Below, one piece after another: positions 33,435 through 47,610 of a stretch of DNA of 64,000 bases; position 1 is the first letter of the stretch, and each line of letters opens with the position of its first letter. This DNA is from Diphasiastrum complanatum (lineage: Eukaryota > Streptophyta > Lycopodiopsida > Lycopodiales > Lycopodiaceae). The stretch covers positions 17,746 through 81,745 of the forward strand of contig MU832215.1 in NCBI GenBank assembly GCA_029204225.1. The letters are read 5' to 3'. The position numbers were made by a program, and so were the translations under genes. The notes beneath the pieces are model-generated. The model made no database searches, had not been told where the DNA came from, and saw only the letters and a program-made list of their open reading frames with translations.

Positions 33435-36070
33435 AGACTCTCTCTCAACAGCAAAACGCTGGGAAAAATCTGGAAGACATAAAACAGGGGCAGTGGTAAG
33501 CTTAACCTTCAAAGTATCAAAAGCTGACTGACATGCGGGAGTCCAAGCAAACGAAGTTTCCTTTTTCAACAGAGCATGCAAAGGAGATGCAAGAGTGGCA
33601 AAACGAGCAACTGGTTTACGAAGATGGATAGCAAGACCAAGAAACATATGAACATCATGAACATCAGCAGGCACAGGCCATGAAAGAATAGAACGGACCT
33701 TACGAGGGTCGAGACGAACAGTACCATTAGTAACAAAGAAGCCAAAAACTCGATTTGTACAACAGCAAAAGAACATTTAGAACATCTAGCATACAGATGA
33801 TGAGTAACTAACAAAACAAAAACACAACGAACGTGCTGAACATGAAGAGAGAGAGTGGTGCTATAAATGAGGATATCGTCAAAATAAACAATGACACACT
33901 TTCCAAGCAGAGGACGAAAGATGTTATTCATGACATTCTGAAAGTGGGCGGGCCATTGGTAACACCAAAAGGAAGGACACGAAACTCATAGAGACCAAAG
34001 TGGGTACGGAAAGCTGTCTTGTGCTCATCAGGAGGATGCATACGAATCTGGTGATAACCGGAACGGAGGTCAAGTTTAGAAAAGATCTTGGCTTGGCCTA
34101 ATTGGTCAAACAGGTCATCCATATGAGGGATAGGATACTGATTACGGATAGTAAGTTTATTTAAAGCACGATAATCAATACATAGACGTTTAGTACCGTC
34201 CTTCTTATCAACAAGTAAAACAGGAGCACCAAAAGGACTATGGCTAGGAACAATAAGGCCTTGACGTAATAAATCAGACACCCGACGCTGGACTTCCTCG
34301 TGCTCAACAATAGACATACGAAAAGGAGGACGAGAAGAAGGTGATGCAGAGGAAACAAGGTCTATATGGTGGTTGACATCTCGTAAAGGTGGTAATTGAG
34401 TCGGCTCTCTAAAAACATGCTCAAATTCACGCAACAGTTCAGAAAATACCTGTGGCAAAGGTGATGCATCCGCAATAGGCTGAACTGGCTGAACAGAAAG
34501 AATAGCAGCACAGTGGGCCTTCGGGAGGCTCCGTATGAACTGCTTCCCGGAAATAAGCTGATAGTCCTGCCGAAAATCAATATCGGAAAATATATGCTGA
34601 GTAGCATCATGAGAGAATGTCAATGTCTGCTGCTGGAGGTCTACTATAACCGCACCAAGGGATGCAAACCAATCAGCACCGAGGATAAGATCGTACCGTG
34701 TAAGTGGAATAATATGAAAATCTGCCTGACCAAGGAAGTCTCCAATCCGATATGAAAGCTGCTGATACATCTGCGTGCTAGGAAAAGAGTGTGCGCTGGC
34801 AACCTCAACATGCAGGGGATGAGGCGTAGTGACTGGCATAGCACGAATGCGTGTAGTAATATGACTGCTGAGAAACGAGTGAGTGCTACCCGTGTCAACA
34901 AGGGCACTAAACTCACGACCAGTGATACATACGCGAAGACGGATATGGCGTGGACCCGGCTTACCGGCCCAAGTAGCATAAGCAAGCTGAGCATGGCATA
35001 CAGCTAGATCAGGGGGATCAGGAACAGGCTCAGTGGATGTGGCAAACTGATCATGGGTCATCATCAAGAATATGAAGGCATATGGCAGAATCAAGACTAT
35101 CATCAGGTGTGTCAGCATCATGGAAATAGACGGCAGTAGCAGTGGCAGGCTGTCCTTACAGTTGAAACATAAGCGCTTTTCACGGATCTCAGACATCTCA
35201 GGCTGTGAGTAGCGACGAACAAAAACAGGAACAGGAGAAAAAGGAGGACGTGGTGCAGAAGGAAGAGTGGACGAAGGTGAACTGACAGATGTGGGACTAG
35301 CAGAGGATGGAGAGGAAAAAATAGGACGTGTGAAAGGATGCGAAGGACGAGAAAGAGTACTTGTGCTACAGTGCGGTAGCAAGGGAGATGGCGTGAGAAA
35401 GAGTGAGTGGAAAAAAAGAAGAAACATCATACCTGAGTGCGCCTCGTAGACCAGCAACGTAGCGAGAGATGAGCTCCAATGTAGAAATATCTGGGAATAG
35501 GTAGGAAAGCTCTGTAAATCGTGTCGTACAAGCAACCAAGTCACCAGTGTGAGATAAACTACGAAAGATGTCGCGCTGTCGAATAAGCCACGGATCAATC
35601 ATCCCTAGGCAGAGTGCTGTCATAACCTCTGTCCAACTAGCAAGGCCAGGGTGTGAAGCCGTCTGGCGAAACATGCGCCACCAAGTTAGAATACCAATTC
35701 TCGAGTTCATTCCCATTGGATGACCCAGAATACACAGTAAGCTAAACCTTATCCTTAAAGTCTCGTGGCAAAGGACCAGAGGATGAAGGAGTCTCGGGTG
35801 GTGGAAATGTACGCTGTGGGGGAACAGGTGGAGATAGTGGAGAAACACTGGACTGTGATGATAGTGTAGCAATCTGGGCAGAAAGAGCAGTGAACGTCTC
35901 TCGTAACTCCTGGCATAAATCAGTGCGTACATCACTCATGGCTTCCCTAAGATGATCTCGGAATTCATGTCGTACTTCGTCAAGGTAAGTGGAAGACGGT
36001 ATGCGAGGCGTTACATAATAATAACCAAAGTTGCATTTAACTTGCAAGAAATACAGTCTACCAGGCACAG
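33435..36070 (-). pseudogene. LTR-less Ty3/gypsy gag-PR-RT segment inside the copia
   Basis: Minus strand. Gag start region (~36,000, helical, Ser/Pro-rich) with [35 protein letters not shown] (~35,470-35,560, typical Retrotrans_gag). A knuckle remnant (KRLCFNCKD) comes next. Protease: [16 protein letters not shown] and [66 protein letters not shown], a frame break at ~33,930, then VYFDDILIYS. It ends inside the first residues of RNase H (DFSQRF, ~33,450). RNase H, integrase and both LTRs are missing. Confidence 0.85.
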
Positions 36071-36238
36071 ACAAAACATATAAAGGTGGACCAACACTTT
36101 ATACAAGAAAAAGTGCACAATGGTGAGACTGACATACTACAACACCAACAATCAAATTGTTGATATCTTTACTAAATTGCTGAGAAGTTCATAACATTGT
36201 TAGGTGTTAGCTTAAATAAAATTGCCATTAAGGTGGGG
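36071..36238 (+). pseudogene. Ty1/copia RNase H C-terminus and polypurine tract
   Basis: Plus strand continuation of the copia: HIKVDQHFIQEKVHNGETDI, then ...NNQIVDIFTKLL and FITLLGVSLNKIAIKVGC with frame slips. It ends in the polypurine tract ATTAAGGTGGGG just before the LTR. It shows that the copia was once continuous with the part ending at 33,434. Confidence 0.8.
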
Positions 36239-36700
36239 TGTTGAAGAGTAATGCCTATTTTACCCCTTTGGCTAAGCACTAATGTTATTCTAAGTTGTAA
36301 ATTACTCATGGGGCATGTTACTTTGTAAATACATGGGGTCTCCTACTTGCAACTTAACTAAGTTAGTGCAAGTGGCCCACTTGACCAAGTAGCTCAATGA
36401 TATGGTTGCCACCTATACATTCCATGGCTTGCCTCATAGAGGACTTGGAGAACCCACACCCTTCTCTCACTCTCTAGCGATTCATTCGATGTCTTAAGTT
36501 TTGGTGTTGTGGGAGCTTAAGCAATTTCCCTTATGTCTGATGTTTTCCATAGCTAAGATCTCAAGCTTTCATGGTTGATCTAGTATTTAAGATACTCGAT
36601 AGCTAGGTCTTTCAATTTATCACTTGGAACTTCCTCCTTGGATACCATGCAGTTGCAAGACTAGTTTGCCTCATAAGCGCATAAGGAAAGATAATTCAAA
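36239..36700 (+). repeat. Copia 3' LTR (right end not resolved)
   Basis: It begins TGTTGAAGAGTAATGCC right after the polypurine tract. The right border is uncertain as the 5' LTR is not in the window. Confidence 0.5.
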
Positions 36701-36792
36701 AATTTACCACCTTTTTTGAAGCTCCCGAGGAAGGGATGGGACAAGGCAATGGCATCTACTAAATGGTTTGTTGTGCAGGATGTTGTAGCTGT

Positions 36793-36895
36793 AGGTAGTC
36801 CTTGTAGCGGGATCCATTGATCTTGAATCTTAAATTTGGCTTGAAGCTAGGTAGTCCTTGTAGTGGGATCCATTGATCTTGAATCTTAAATTTGT
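36793..36895 (+). repeat. Tandem duplication, 56-bp period
   Basis: AGGTAGTCCTTGTAGYGGGA and ~26 following bases occur at 36,793 and again at 36,849, differing at one base within the shared ~46 bp. Confidence 0.85.
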
Positions 36896-36899
36896 TTGC

Positions 36900-38189
36900 A
36901 TCCAAATGTTTTGCACAGGCTTGAAGCTCAACTTATTTTATCCATGCCATAAATACACGTAGCTATAAAATATTGCTCATATAGTGTGCACTAGCTCTAC
37001 AAGTTCAAAAGGACTCTAATCACTCAATTTACTTAAAAAAAACCCAATATACTCATATGCAACTAACAATCATAGCATAATCAAAAGAATTTAGCAATAT
37101 ATACTTGTGGTAGGTTCACAATACCAACAAATTTCTGCTTTTAATTGATGTTGTGTCCACACAAGCTCTCCAATTGATCTCTTTAGCTCATGTTGATAGG
37201 AATCGGCACAAGAACCACTCTTTGGTACCACTAAAGAACCTCCACCTGTTACTAAGCAGCTCACGAGCTATGCGAAAGACAAACCTCCCATCCAACTGAG
37301 TATGAAACTGTCACACACTCACCCCCATGCTACAAGACTACTAAGGCACACCCAATCCACTATTAGGCTCCTAGCTATGGCACCCCATACTACCAAAGCC
37401 CTCTTACTAAGCGGACCTCTTAGCAAATATCAGATTCTCGAGTAGAGCATTAATAAAATAATAATTGCAATAACAAATTTCCGAAACAACCCCCGAGTAC
37501 ATATAGGTGATTCTCCACACCCTCCTTCAAGCTTATATTGGCTAGTGATATTAGCCAATTCTGACTAATAGAGTCCATATAGGGCCTGCCCCTAACCATT
37601 ACCTAAGGCCTCTAAACCTACCGCATTTAACCAAGGTCATAACAAGTAGACACAACAAATTATTAGTGTGTATTCTATTCTCAACTTTGTGATCATAAAT
37701 CCACAACTTTGAGCACCAGGCGATTGTTAAGAAAATAAATTCAAAATCAAATTTATAATCGCTCACACCATGAGAAATGCCATAAGCAGTGAGCTGTGTT
37801 GACAAATGTTTTAACCTATAAACTATTTGTCATGGCTTGATATTTCATTGTACATGTTCTCGTGGGGTATGTAAAGAAAGAGCCTCTTTACAAAATTTAT
37901 CACCACAAGGTATTCTTCATAGTTTGTTCTTGTTGACAAAGGCTAAATGTTCCACACAAACAAAGATAGGCTGCAATACACTCCTTTCTTGTCTATTTAT
38001 TGTACAATCAAAAGTTGTGAAAACATATAGAGATCGAACTTTTTAACTCCTTATTCAGCTCATATGTGTGAATTTCTAAAACAATCTAATACAATATCGT
38101 ACAAAACTGTTGTAGCCTATATCCACGTTCTTGTACAATAAAAAAAATGATATCAAGGTTGTACTTAAAAATCAAAAAAAAATCAAGTC
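36900..38189. other. No gene recognised
   Basis: A/T-rich DNA; no protein motif or splice-bounded block found. Confidence 0.35.
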
Positions 38190-38500
38190 ATTTGTGAACA
38201 ATTAGGGTTTTGGCAAATCATCTCTTCCCGATGGATGTCTATGAACCAAATAAATTTGATTGGAGCAATTATGGACCTTGGGCATTTAGATGAAGAACAT
38301 GTTTATTGCTGAGGATCTTGGAAAGATTGCTAAAGTGAAAGGAAGCCTACTTCTGATAATGAAAATGAGTTGGAAAACAACCACACTAAGGATGCTATTG
38401 CCTTGTCTTACACCTCACTTTTGGTAAAAGATCATAAAGCTCCTCATGTTATGCGAGAAGACGTAATGCTTTGAAACAACCTCAAGTTTATGCTTAAGCC
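38190..38500 (+). pseudogene. Degenerate copia gag start
   Basis: NKFDWSNYGPWAFR, then (after a 1-nt slip) MKNMFIAEDLGKI, a Lys/Glu-rich stretch and ALSYTSLLVKDHKAPHV resemble the N-terminus of copia Gag (F-x-G-x-NYxxWxxxMxxxL). Frameshifts; no downstream pol attached. Confidence 0.5.
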
Positions 38501-39552
38501 AAAACTGTGTCTAATTAGGCAAGCAAGAAAGGCTTCAGCACAACATTGTGTAGGTAATGTGATATATCAACGGTATATCTAGGATAGTACTTGACATAAC
38601 AACGGATTCATGTAAACTTCAACCATATGGAGTCCACCTAGAAATTTTTATAGACCATCAACTTCATCATGCATAACATGGACCAAAAGCTACAACATCC
38701 CTATTCACTTCATCAATGCCCAAGAGCACGAGCAGGTCATGTGCACAAACACAATATCTCTCAAACGTTTGTGCAAAGACTAATTGTACTTAGTTTCTAT
38801 CACTTTTCCAAGGGTAGAGGGCGGAGATAATCCTCTAAAGGCTAGCAATGACGAGCAAAGCCAATTAAATGAATTCCCTACTTGTTCATAGATAAATAAG
38901 GAAAGTTTCGGACTTCATCACTTCAACTTGCTAGGCATAGCTTGGTGGGCAAAATGCACCACTCTGGATAGAAAGACACTCCATGTACATTAATGTCCAT
39001 TGGATTATGCCAAATATAAGGTAGCTCAAATTGGCATTGTGGACACTCTATTTATAGGTTTGTCCATTCTATGAAAATACATTTACCATTTATTGTAAGT
39101 ACTAAACGTTAACTATATGGCACGGGCCATAGCTAGGCCCATCCCATAATAAGAAATAAAAACAAGAATTTATATTTTGCTAAAACCTGCAACGCACATT
39201 TTATATTGGAAAGGGGGGTGGGGGGGGAAGGGGTTCTTGAGAGATTACAGCTATGGCATTGTGGTCTGGGTATAATGATTCAGGTCTTGAGTTTAAAGGT
39301 TTGAATGCAGATCTTAATAAAATGGACTTCCTCCTAAGTATTATGAACAGGCTATTGTAATTAAGAACAACTACGTTACAGGAAAGAAAAAAAAAGGGAG
39401 TAATCAATCCGAGGAAGAGAAACAAGTCCTTCAAAATATGATATAGGCAGAGAAGTGCTGAACTGCGAATCATACAACCCTAACAGTTAATGACAAACAT
39501 AACGCTCTCTCACAAATGAAAAGAAGTACAAGCAAAAGCAGAGAGTTCAAAC
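38501..39552. other. No gene recognised; G-rich tract at 39,208-39,232
   Basis: Mostly A/T-rich. One plus-strand run of GGGG/GGGGGGTGGGGGGGG type could form a G-quadruplex. If the E(z) transcript starts at 39.7 kb, this lies in its first intron on the template strand. Confidence 0.35.
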
Positions 39553-39730
39553 CTGGCCGCTGCTCCACAAGCACAAGGCACGCGCTCTCGCCTCCTGCTC
39601 AGTGCCGTGCGTATGCTAAAACCCTCGAGATGCACTGACTGACAAACAAACCATCGACAAGCTTCCCTTCATTGCATGGAGAGAGTTCGAGAGAGAGATG
39701 AGCTTCACGCGATCCTGTGGAAATGGTATA
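39553..39730 (-). other. Candidate non-coding first exon (5' UTR) of the E(z) gene
   Basis: A GC-richer, non-repetitive island in A/T-rich surroundings. On the minus strand it ends GCGGCCAG/GTTTGAAC, a good donor. It includes CT-rich leader sequence and an 18-codon upstream ORF (starting MKGSLSMV). Joining it to the acceptor at 29,738 gives a plausible 5' UTR, with a 9.8-kb first intron. No other gene start is seen on this strand nearby. The link is inference. Confidence 0.4.
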
Positions 39731-39900
39731 ATTTTGAGGAGAAACCGAGGGCCTTGATGGCACTAGGTGTTTTACGACCGCGCACTTGGATGCTAGCCAC
39801 GTGTCAAATCTGACCACCTGGAAGCTTTCTAAGGGTCGTGATAAAAATACGTGGCAGAATTTGCATGTCTCTAAGAAGATCCGAGGGTTGCATTCTGAGA
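39731..39900 (-). promoter_or_regulatory. Candidate E(z) promoter with G-box/ABRE motifs
   Basis: CACGTG at 39,798-39,803 (GCCACGTGTC) and ACGTGGC at 39,849-39,855 lie 70-130 bp upstream of the candidate first exon. They match the bZIP/bHLH G-box and ABRE cores. Possible TATA-like AATTATACC lies around 39,728. Predicted only from motif and position. Confidence 0.35.
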
Positions 39901-40200
39901 ATCTAGGGGGAGACATGGATGTATGCGGCCCGAAATTGAATGCATTTCCCAAGGGCCTGGCAATATATTGTGAATTCGGTGCCATTCTTGAAAGTCACCT
40001 TTAAGAGTCCGAGGCACTTCGGTGTATGGGTAAAGTTGCACTGACATCTAAAAAGCTTACTTATGCAGTAGGTAATGGCCATTTTGGGACCCAGGCAGCG
40101 AGTGGCGGAGTCCACTAGCTGTCCGGGGACCAAATTATTTATGATAATGGTTTGACCAATTGATCATTACCTGACGTAATTGTAGTTCGGTCCATTTTAT

Positions 40201-40203
<3 letters not shown>

Positions 40204-40252
<49 letters not shown>
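40204..40252 (+). repeat. (TC)n microsatellite, 5' of LINE fragment E
   Basis: 49 bp of CT repeat immediately preceding a LINE 3'-end fragment. Confidence 0.95.
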
Positions 40253-40254
<2 letters not shown>

Positions 40255-40426
40255 GGTGTCTCTCCCTAGGTGTCCAGGCACATTTTTCATACAGCTTATA
40301 TACAGCATTTGTTTGCAGGTATTAGTTCTTTTGGATTTAGAGCTTTAAGCTCCTATGTTTTCACACTTGACATGTACCTTTTCTTAGTCCTATGTACCTT
40401 AGGTTATCCCAAAGGACATTAATAAA

Positions 40427-40428
<2 letters not shown>
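40253..40428 (+). mobile_element. LINE fragment E (3' end only)
   Basis: About 176 bp between two (TC)n tracts. The end (…CCAAAGGACATTAATAAAGTTC then TC repeats) matches the terminus of LINE C (AAAAGACATTAATAAAGC then TC) and copy A. It is probably a severely 5'-truncated insertion. Confidence 0.55.

Positions 40429-40494
<66 letters not shown>
40429..40494 (+). repeat. (TC)n microsatellite between LINE fragments E and F
   Basis: About 66 bp; serves as the tail of fragment E and the 5' border of copy F. Confidence 0.95.
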
Positions 40495-42487
<1,993 letters not shown>

Positions 42488-42587
42488 AGTCAACCTTTGC
42501 CTAGGGAACCTTTGCCAGTATTATTTTTGAGTCAACCTTTGCCTAGAAAACCTTTGCCTAGGGAACCTTCGCCAGTATTATTTTTGA
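42488..42587 (+). repeat. Short tandem repeat of CCTTTGCCTAGGGAACCT type
   Basis: Two units each ending GCCAGTATTATTTTTGAG (42,512-42,529 and ~42,570-42,587), the second with an extra CCTTTGCCTAG copy. Related AACCTTTGCC motifs occur near 47,870 on the minus strand, upstream of the LTR element ending at 44,862. Confidence 0.7.
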
Positions 42588-42839
42588 GTTATGATCTATC
42601 AAATCTAGCTATTGTCAAATTTTCGTTACAGTTTGATATTGATTCTGAAAAAAAAATATTTCTAGAGTGTCGATTGCTTGATCAAGATCTTTTTTCCAAA
42701 ATCAAAATCTGATTATTGTCGAGTGATAAAGTTTTTACATATATGATTAGAGATATGAGTTAATTCTAGGTATAACAATATTTAAAAGGCCAAAAATCCA
42801 GGAAATTCAAGCCCAAAAAGGCCAATTATACATCAAGAA

Positions 42840-43111
42840 CCAGCACTTACAACGTCTACGACTTGTCCTCAATTGGTAAGATTGACTGCTGAGGAAAGTC
42901 TTCAGGTACAAGCATACCACGAATACCTAGATAAACAAAGTAGTCAAGCGAACATGTCTTATCTACATTACGAATTGAGAGGGACAATGACAATACCAAT
43001 GGGAGAAGTAGCACAGATCTATGAGGATCAATATCAACCAACTTTATCATGGGATCCTCTGATGGAGGTGTCGACTACCCATTTGTCGATGAACAAGGTT
43101 ATCAGGAAACA

Positions 43112-43121
<10 letters not shown>
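42840..43121 (+). pseudogene. Unrecognised coding-like fragment before an LTR-like repeat
   Basis: Open frame with acidic, Tyr/Gln-rich sequence (SLQVQAYHEYLDKQ, MGEVAQIYEDQYQPTLSW). Not recognised. Its position directly before the LTR-like block suggests the 3' end of an element's polyprotein. Confidence 0.3.
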
Positions 43122-43659
<538 letters not shown>

Positions 43660-44028
43660 GTGCGTCTCTCTACTGCGACTTGCTATGACTTGGATGAGTA
43701 GAAGCTTGTGAAGGAAATCAGAAGAGTATTTGTGTGGGGAAATAATACGAAGTAAGGTAAAGCTATGAACAATCATGTGGCTTAATGACCTTTCATACGT
43801 AGAAGGTTTTTTACTTGCCTGTTGTGCTTAAAATGAAGAGCTTACATATGCTATGATAATGTGGTTTGTATAGCATTCTAGACTCAGAAAGTACGTTTGA
43901 AGTAATCACATTTGGGCGCTGCCTCAAGAACGATTTATGATCAACACCTCAGGTGTGTTACTCAAAATCATTACAATTGAGTTATCTCTAACTGCGAACA
44001 GCCACATACTGTCCAATCACAATATGAT

Positions 44029-44861
44029 TGTAGTGGCTTTATTTCTTATCCTATCCTCAACCCAAGATCCAAGCACACAAGCATCAAGGAGATGAAGTTA
44101 GTCATCACGCGGAGGTTCGAACCCGTGAGAGCGATAGCATAAAACAAATCCAGCATGCTTAGATGATCCACAATTAGCTCTAACATCCATTAACACTACG
44201 CATTAACACTAACATCCATTAACTAATTAATACTACGATCCAAAATAGTTACTTGTTTCCTCTCTCTCTCCCTTCCTCTTTCACATACAATCTCTATAAC
44301 ATTCAAATCTAATAATTAACAAATACAACAAAAGCATGAGAGAAGGAGGAAGTTGAATTTTTTCAATGACTTGAATTTTTTCAAAGGATTGAATTTTTCC
44401 AAAGAGTCGAATTTTTCCAAAGACTTAGAGAACAAGGACATTCATAAATCCATTTTATAAGAGAGCCAATATGCTTCTATTGTAATGAAGATGAAAACAT
44501 GTACAATCATTCGGAATTGCTACTTATATAGGGAATTGAGGAGATGAGAGTCCCAATTCCTATTGGCTAATCCTACCTCCCTAACTATTCAAATTTCAAA
44601 AAGAGTGGAAACCCATTCAATAATTGGAGGGAACCAATTTGAAATTAAAATTTGTTGGGAACTCCTATTTTATTCAGTAACTTGACATTTAGGCCCTGCG
44701 ACATTAAAAGCCCCGCAAAAAGGCCTAAAGTCATTTTATTGACTTTTAACTAATCAAATAACTATGTGATCATCGGGTTGGACTTACACACGCAGGGTGG
44801 CAAATCCCTCTCACTTATTAGCTAGGGTTAGGGTTGCCTTGGGATCCGCAAACCCTCAACA
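44029..44861 (-). repeat. LTR (minus orientation) of the element at 44.9-47.6 kb
   Basis: 833 bp. On the minus strand it starts TGTTGAGGGTTTGCG directly after the purine-rich GGTGGGGGATAT (complement of 44,862-44,873) and ends GCCACTACA. A TATA box (CCCTATATAAGTAGC) is on the minus strand. TAATAAGTGAGAGGG and TGCGTGTGTAAG blocks match the LTR at 60,900-61,723, which has the same ends and length. Contains a 4x ~19-bp GAATTTTTTCAAWGACTT-type repeat (44,353-44,425). Confidence 0.75.
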
Positions 44862-44875
44862 ATATCCCCCACCAA

Positions 44876-47610
44876 AATTGGTGGCGGTCCCATGACACTT
44901 CGCAAGATTTTATTACTTTGGGTTCTGATTAGCCTTGCGTCGTATTTTGATCAAATGGTAATGCACCTTCTCCATGAATTCCAGGCGCGCCATGTTGGAA
45001 TCTTTCTTGTGCAGTAAGAATCACTTATTTGCGCTGGCAATCCATTTCGACGTGGTCCAGGCCGTAAATCCTTATTCCCACATTTTGCCCAGCATTGCGG
45101 CACGATAGTATAATCTGGCAAGTGGCAACTGATCTGGTGGATTATGGGCCAATTAGGGGTATGGATTGTGACTTGGTCCAATGGAATCCCCAAATCTTTC
45201 CATTTATTTCTTCTTGGCATCGGCAAATAATATGGATCGACCCGCAATTGGCGATGGCTGACAACGTAACTCCTGATGGAATCCGGAGTCTTCTCAAAAA
45301 CTATTCTTCTCCATGTCGGCTGCTCTCCCAATGTTGGTAGCTTGTCCAATTCCTTGTCCGCCTCTATCTCAGAAGTCTTGAATTTAATCACCCATCCACC
45401 ATTCGAGGACTCATACCGATGTTGTTGGAGAAGCGCTTGAATTTGGTCCTCGATGGTGATCGATTTCTGAAATAATGGCCTGGGCCTTGAAGTTGACAAA
45501 ACTTCTTTCGTGGCCTGGTCATCTAGTATGTCTTGTATTTCTGGCCCGTCCAATCCTGTATTTAAGTGTCCTTGATCTTGGTGCTGAGGTGAGAACTGCG
45601 GCATCACAGAAAATGGAATTTGAGGCCTGACTTCCAAAACTTGAGCGGCTGTCTTTTCGTAATCTATAATGATTGTTTTTGCCTTTGCCAGCTCAGTTAT
45701 ATTGTCGTACGTTTGAGTTATCAATTTTTTCTTGAATCCTTACCAATGAAGTTCGGTAGGTTTCAACTTTTCTGAACATGTATTTGATCTCGATCAGGCA
45801 CTTGAGTCTGGAGGTAAGAGTCACGTTCAAAGGTGGTTGCATCCAATTCACCTTGTAGGCACTCTCGTTCAAGCTCAGCCATATCCAATTGACCAACCAA
45901 CAACAACACCTGTTGTTTGGCATCTTGGATGGCTTTGTTTTGTCAAGGAATTCTACGGAGTTGCCACATATCCTTCAAGGCACTCAGTAGTTTGTTGTGC
46001 TTTCATCAAGGCGGCTTCAGACTTTGCCTCGTGTTGCTTGGCAATCTTGAGCTCCCAATTCAATTGTATCACTTTCTAGCTGATCAGGGTATTCTCTGAT
46101 CCCAGTTTGGATATGCATTTGTCCATGTCTTTCTTTTCACTAACATGGCGTACGGTTAGTGACTAATTCCAATGCATCATCAAAATCCACAGTTGTGCAG
46201 TAGCAGCAGTAGGAGGAGGTAATCCTGATCTAGAAGCTTGAGTGAGGTTGGCTTGAGGTTTTGGTTGTGTATCTTCTTCCTCGAACACATCCTCTTCTTC
46301 AAAATTGTCAGGTACGGTGGCATCAAATTGCTTTGGTGATTGAACAACATGGGCAATTCTGATGGTATCTTGTGCTTCTTCGGCTCAATCTTGCTGATCC
46401 GTCTGAAATGATGAATCAAAAATGGTAGAACTATCATGGAACTGTTCAAATTCTTTTTCAGGGGATCGGAGATCAAAGGGCCCTGGGCTCTTGGGCATCT
46501 CAAAAATTTCATCTGGCCCCAAATTATTGGAATTATCGAACATGTCCATGAAAGCCTGGGTGTTTGGTGAGACTGTTGGAGTTTGTGGGGGTGAGGCAGC
46601 TTGGGTAGCTGTGATTGGAATGGTGGTTCCAATGGTCACAAATTGACCTTGTGAGAAAGCGGAGGCAAGGGAAGCATCATTGAATTGGGAGATGGATAAT
46701 CCAGTGCGAATTGTAGCAGTGGTAGCGCAGCTGAAGATGTTTGCCTAGTACGACGTTGGGACGCGGGAGGCGAGTCAGGAATGACGACTTCGCTGTGCAC
46801 ACGACGGTGACTATGAGAACTGGAAGCCTGTTGTGAAGACTCGGCAGGTGTGTCTTCATACACGTATAATACGGTGTCAGGAACAAAACCATGGATCCTA
46901 TTATCAAGGTAGGAGGCGAAAAGGAGGGACAAAAGTGGGCCAACCGCAAATTGTTGTTTGGCATTGCTTTTAATGGCCCGCTTGAGCTCACCAAATACCA
47001 TCTTGAACTAGTTATAGGGTTCCAGTGGTCCGGATCCAAGCTTGTAGTTGGATTCTACTATGCGATGCAGGATTTGAGAGGAGATGCGCTCTTTCCTGAG
47101 GTTGCCAACCATCAGGAAGTTATTAATAGCTGTGCAATGGCATGGATAATAGGATAGCGGATGCATTCTAATATATAGCCATCATTTGTCCAATAGTGTT
47201 CATTGGTCATATCTATGAATGGCTTTATGGTCATTTTTGCATGTCTGTGGTTCGTGATGATTGAGTTCCGGAAGTGATTCTTATGGTTGCAAGGGCGGCC
47301 TCAATTATGCACACCTTGTGGGTAGTAGTCTGGTAGGTGATGTAGAATTTGGCCTTGGTCTCAAACCAGGTGCTAAAGGCCATGGCGATGAAGTCCATAT
47401 TAATTCTTCTGGAGAAGGCACGCTCGTAGATCCCCATTGCGGTGAGCAAAGGCTCAGCAAGGTCCATTCATTGAGCCACCATGCTTGTGCTAGGGAGTAT
47501 ATGATGTCTGTCTTGGTCGGAACATCACGATAGATGACATATCGTGAAGACTGACTGGTATCAGTAAAAAGTAAAAAAAAACTGAGGGAAATGGCACAAG
47601 AGTGTATCAA
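44876..47610 (-). pseudogene. LTR-element internal region with unrecognised ORFs
   Basis: It lies just inside the minus LTR and polypurine tract, so it is element sequence, yet no gag, protease, RT, RNase H or integrase motif is visible. The largest frame (45,724-44,951, 257 codons) contains IEDQIQALLQQHRYESSNGG and RQLRVDPYYLPMPRRNKWKD. Further upstream, in shifting frames: DGYILECIRYPIIHA, ERISSQILHRIVESNYKLGSG, then ELKRAIKSNAKQQFAVGP followed by a Ser/Pro-rich linker. It resembles a gag-like or other structural product at most. Probably a non-autonomous LTR element; function unknown. Confidence 0.45.

Noticed and set aside
39208-39232. G-rich tract as a retrotransposon polypurine tract
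   Set aside because: No LTR start (TG) or internal element sequence adjacent; kept only as possible G-quadruplex.
44105-44135. GGTTCGAACCC, a perfect tRNA/SINE B-box
   Set aside because: No A-box at the right distance and no cloverleaf arms could be built on either strand; it lies inside an LTR. Probably chance or a remnant.
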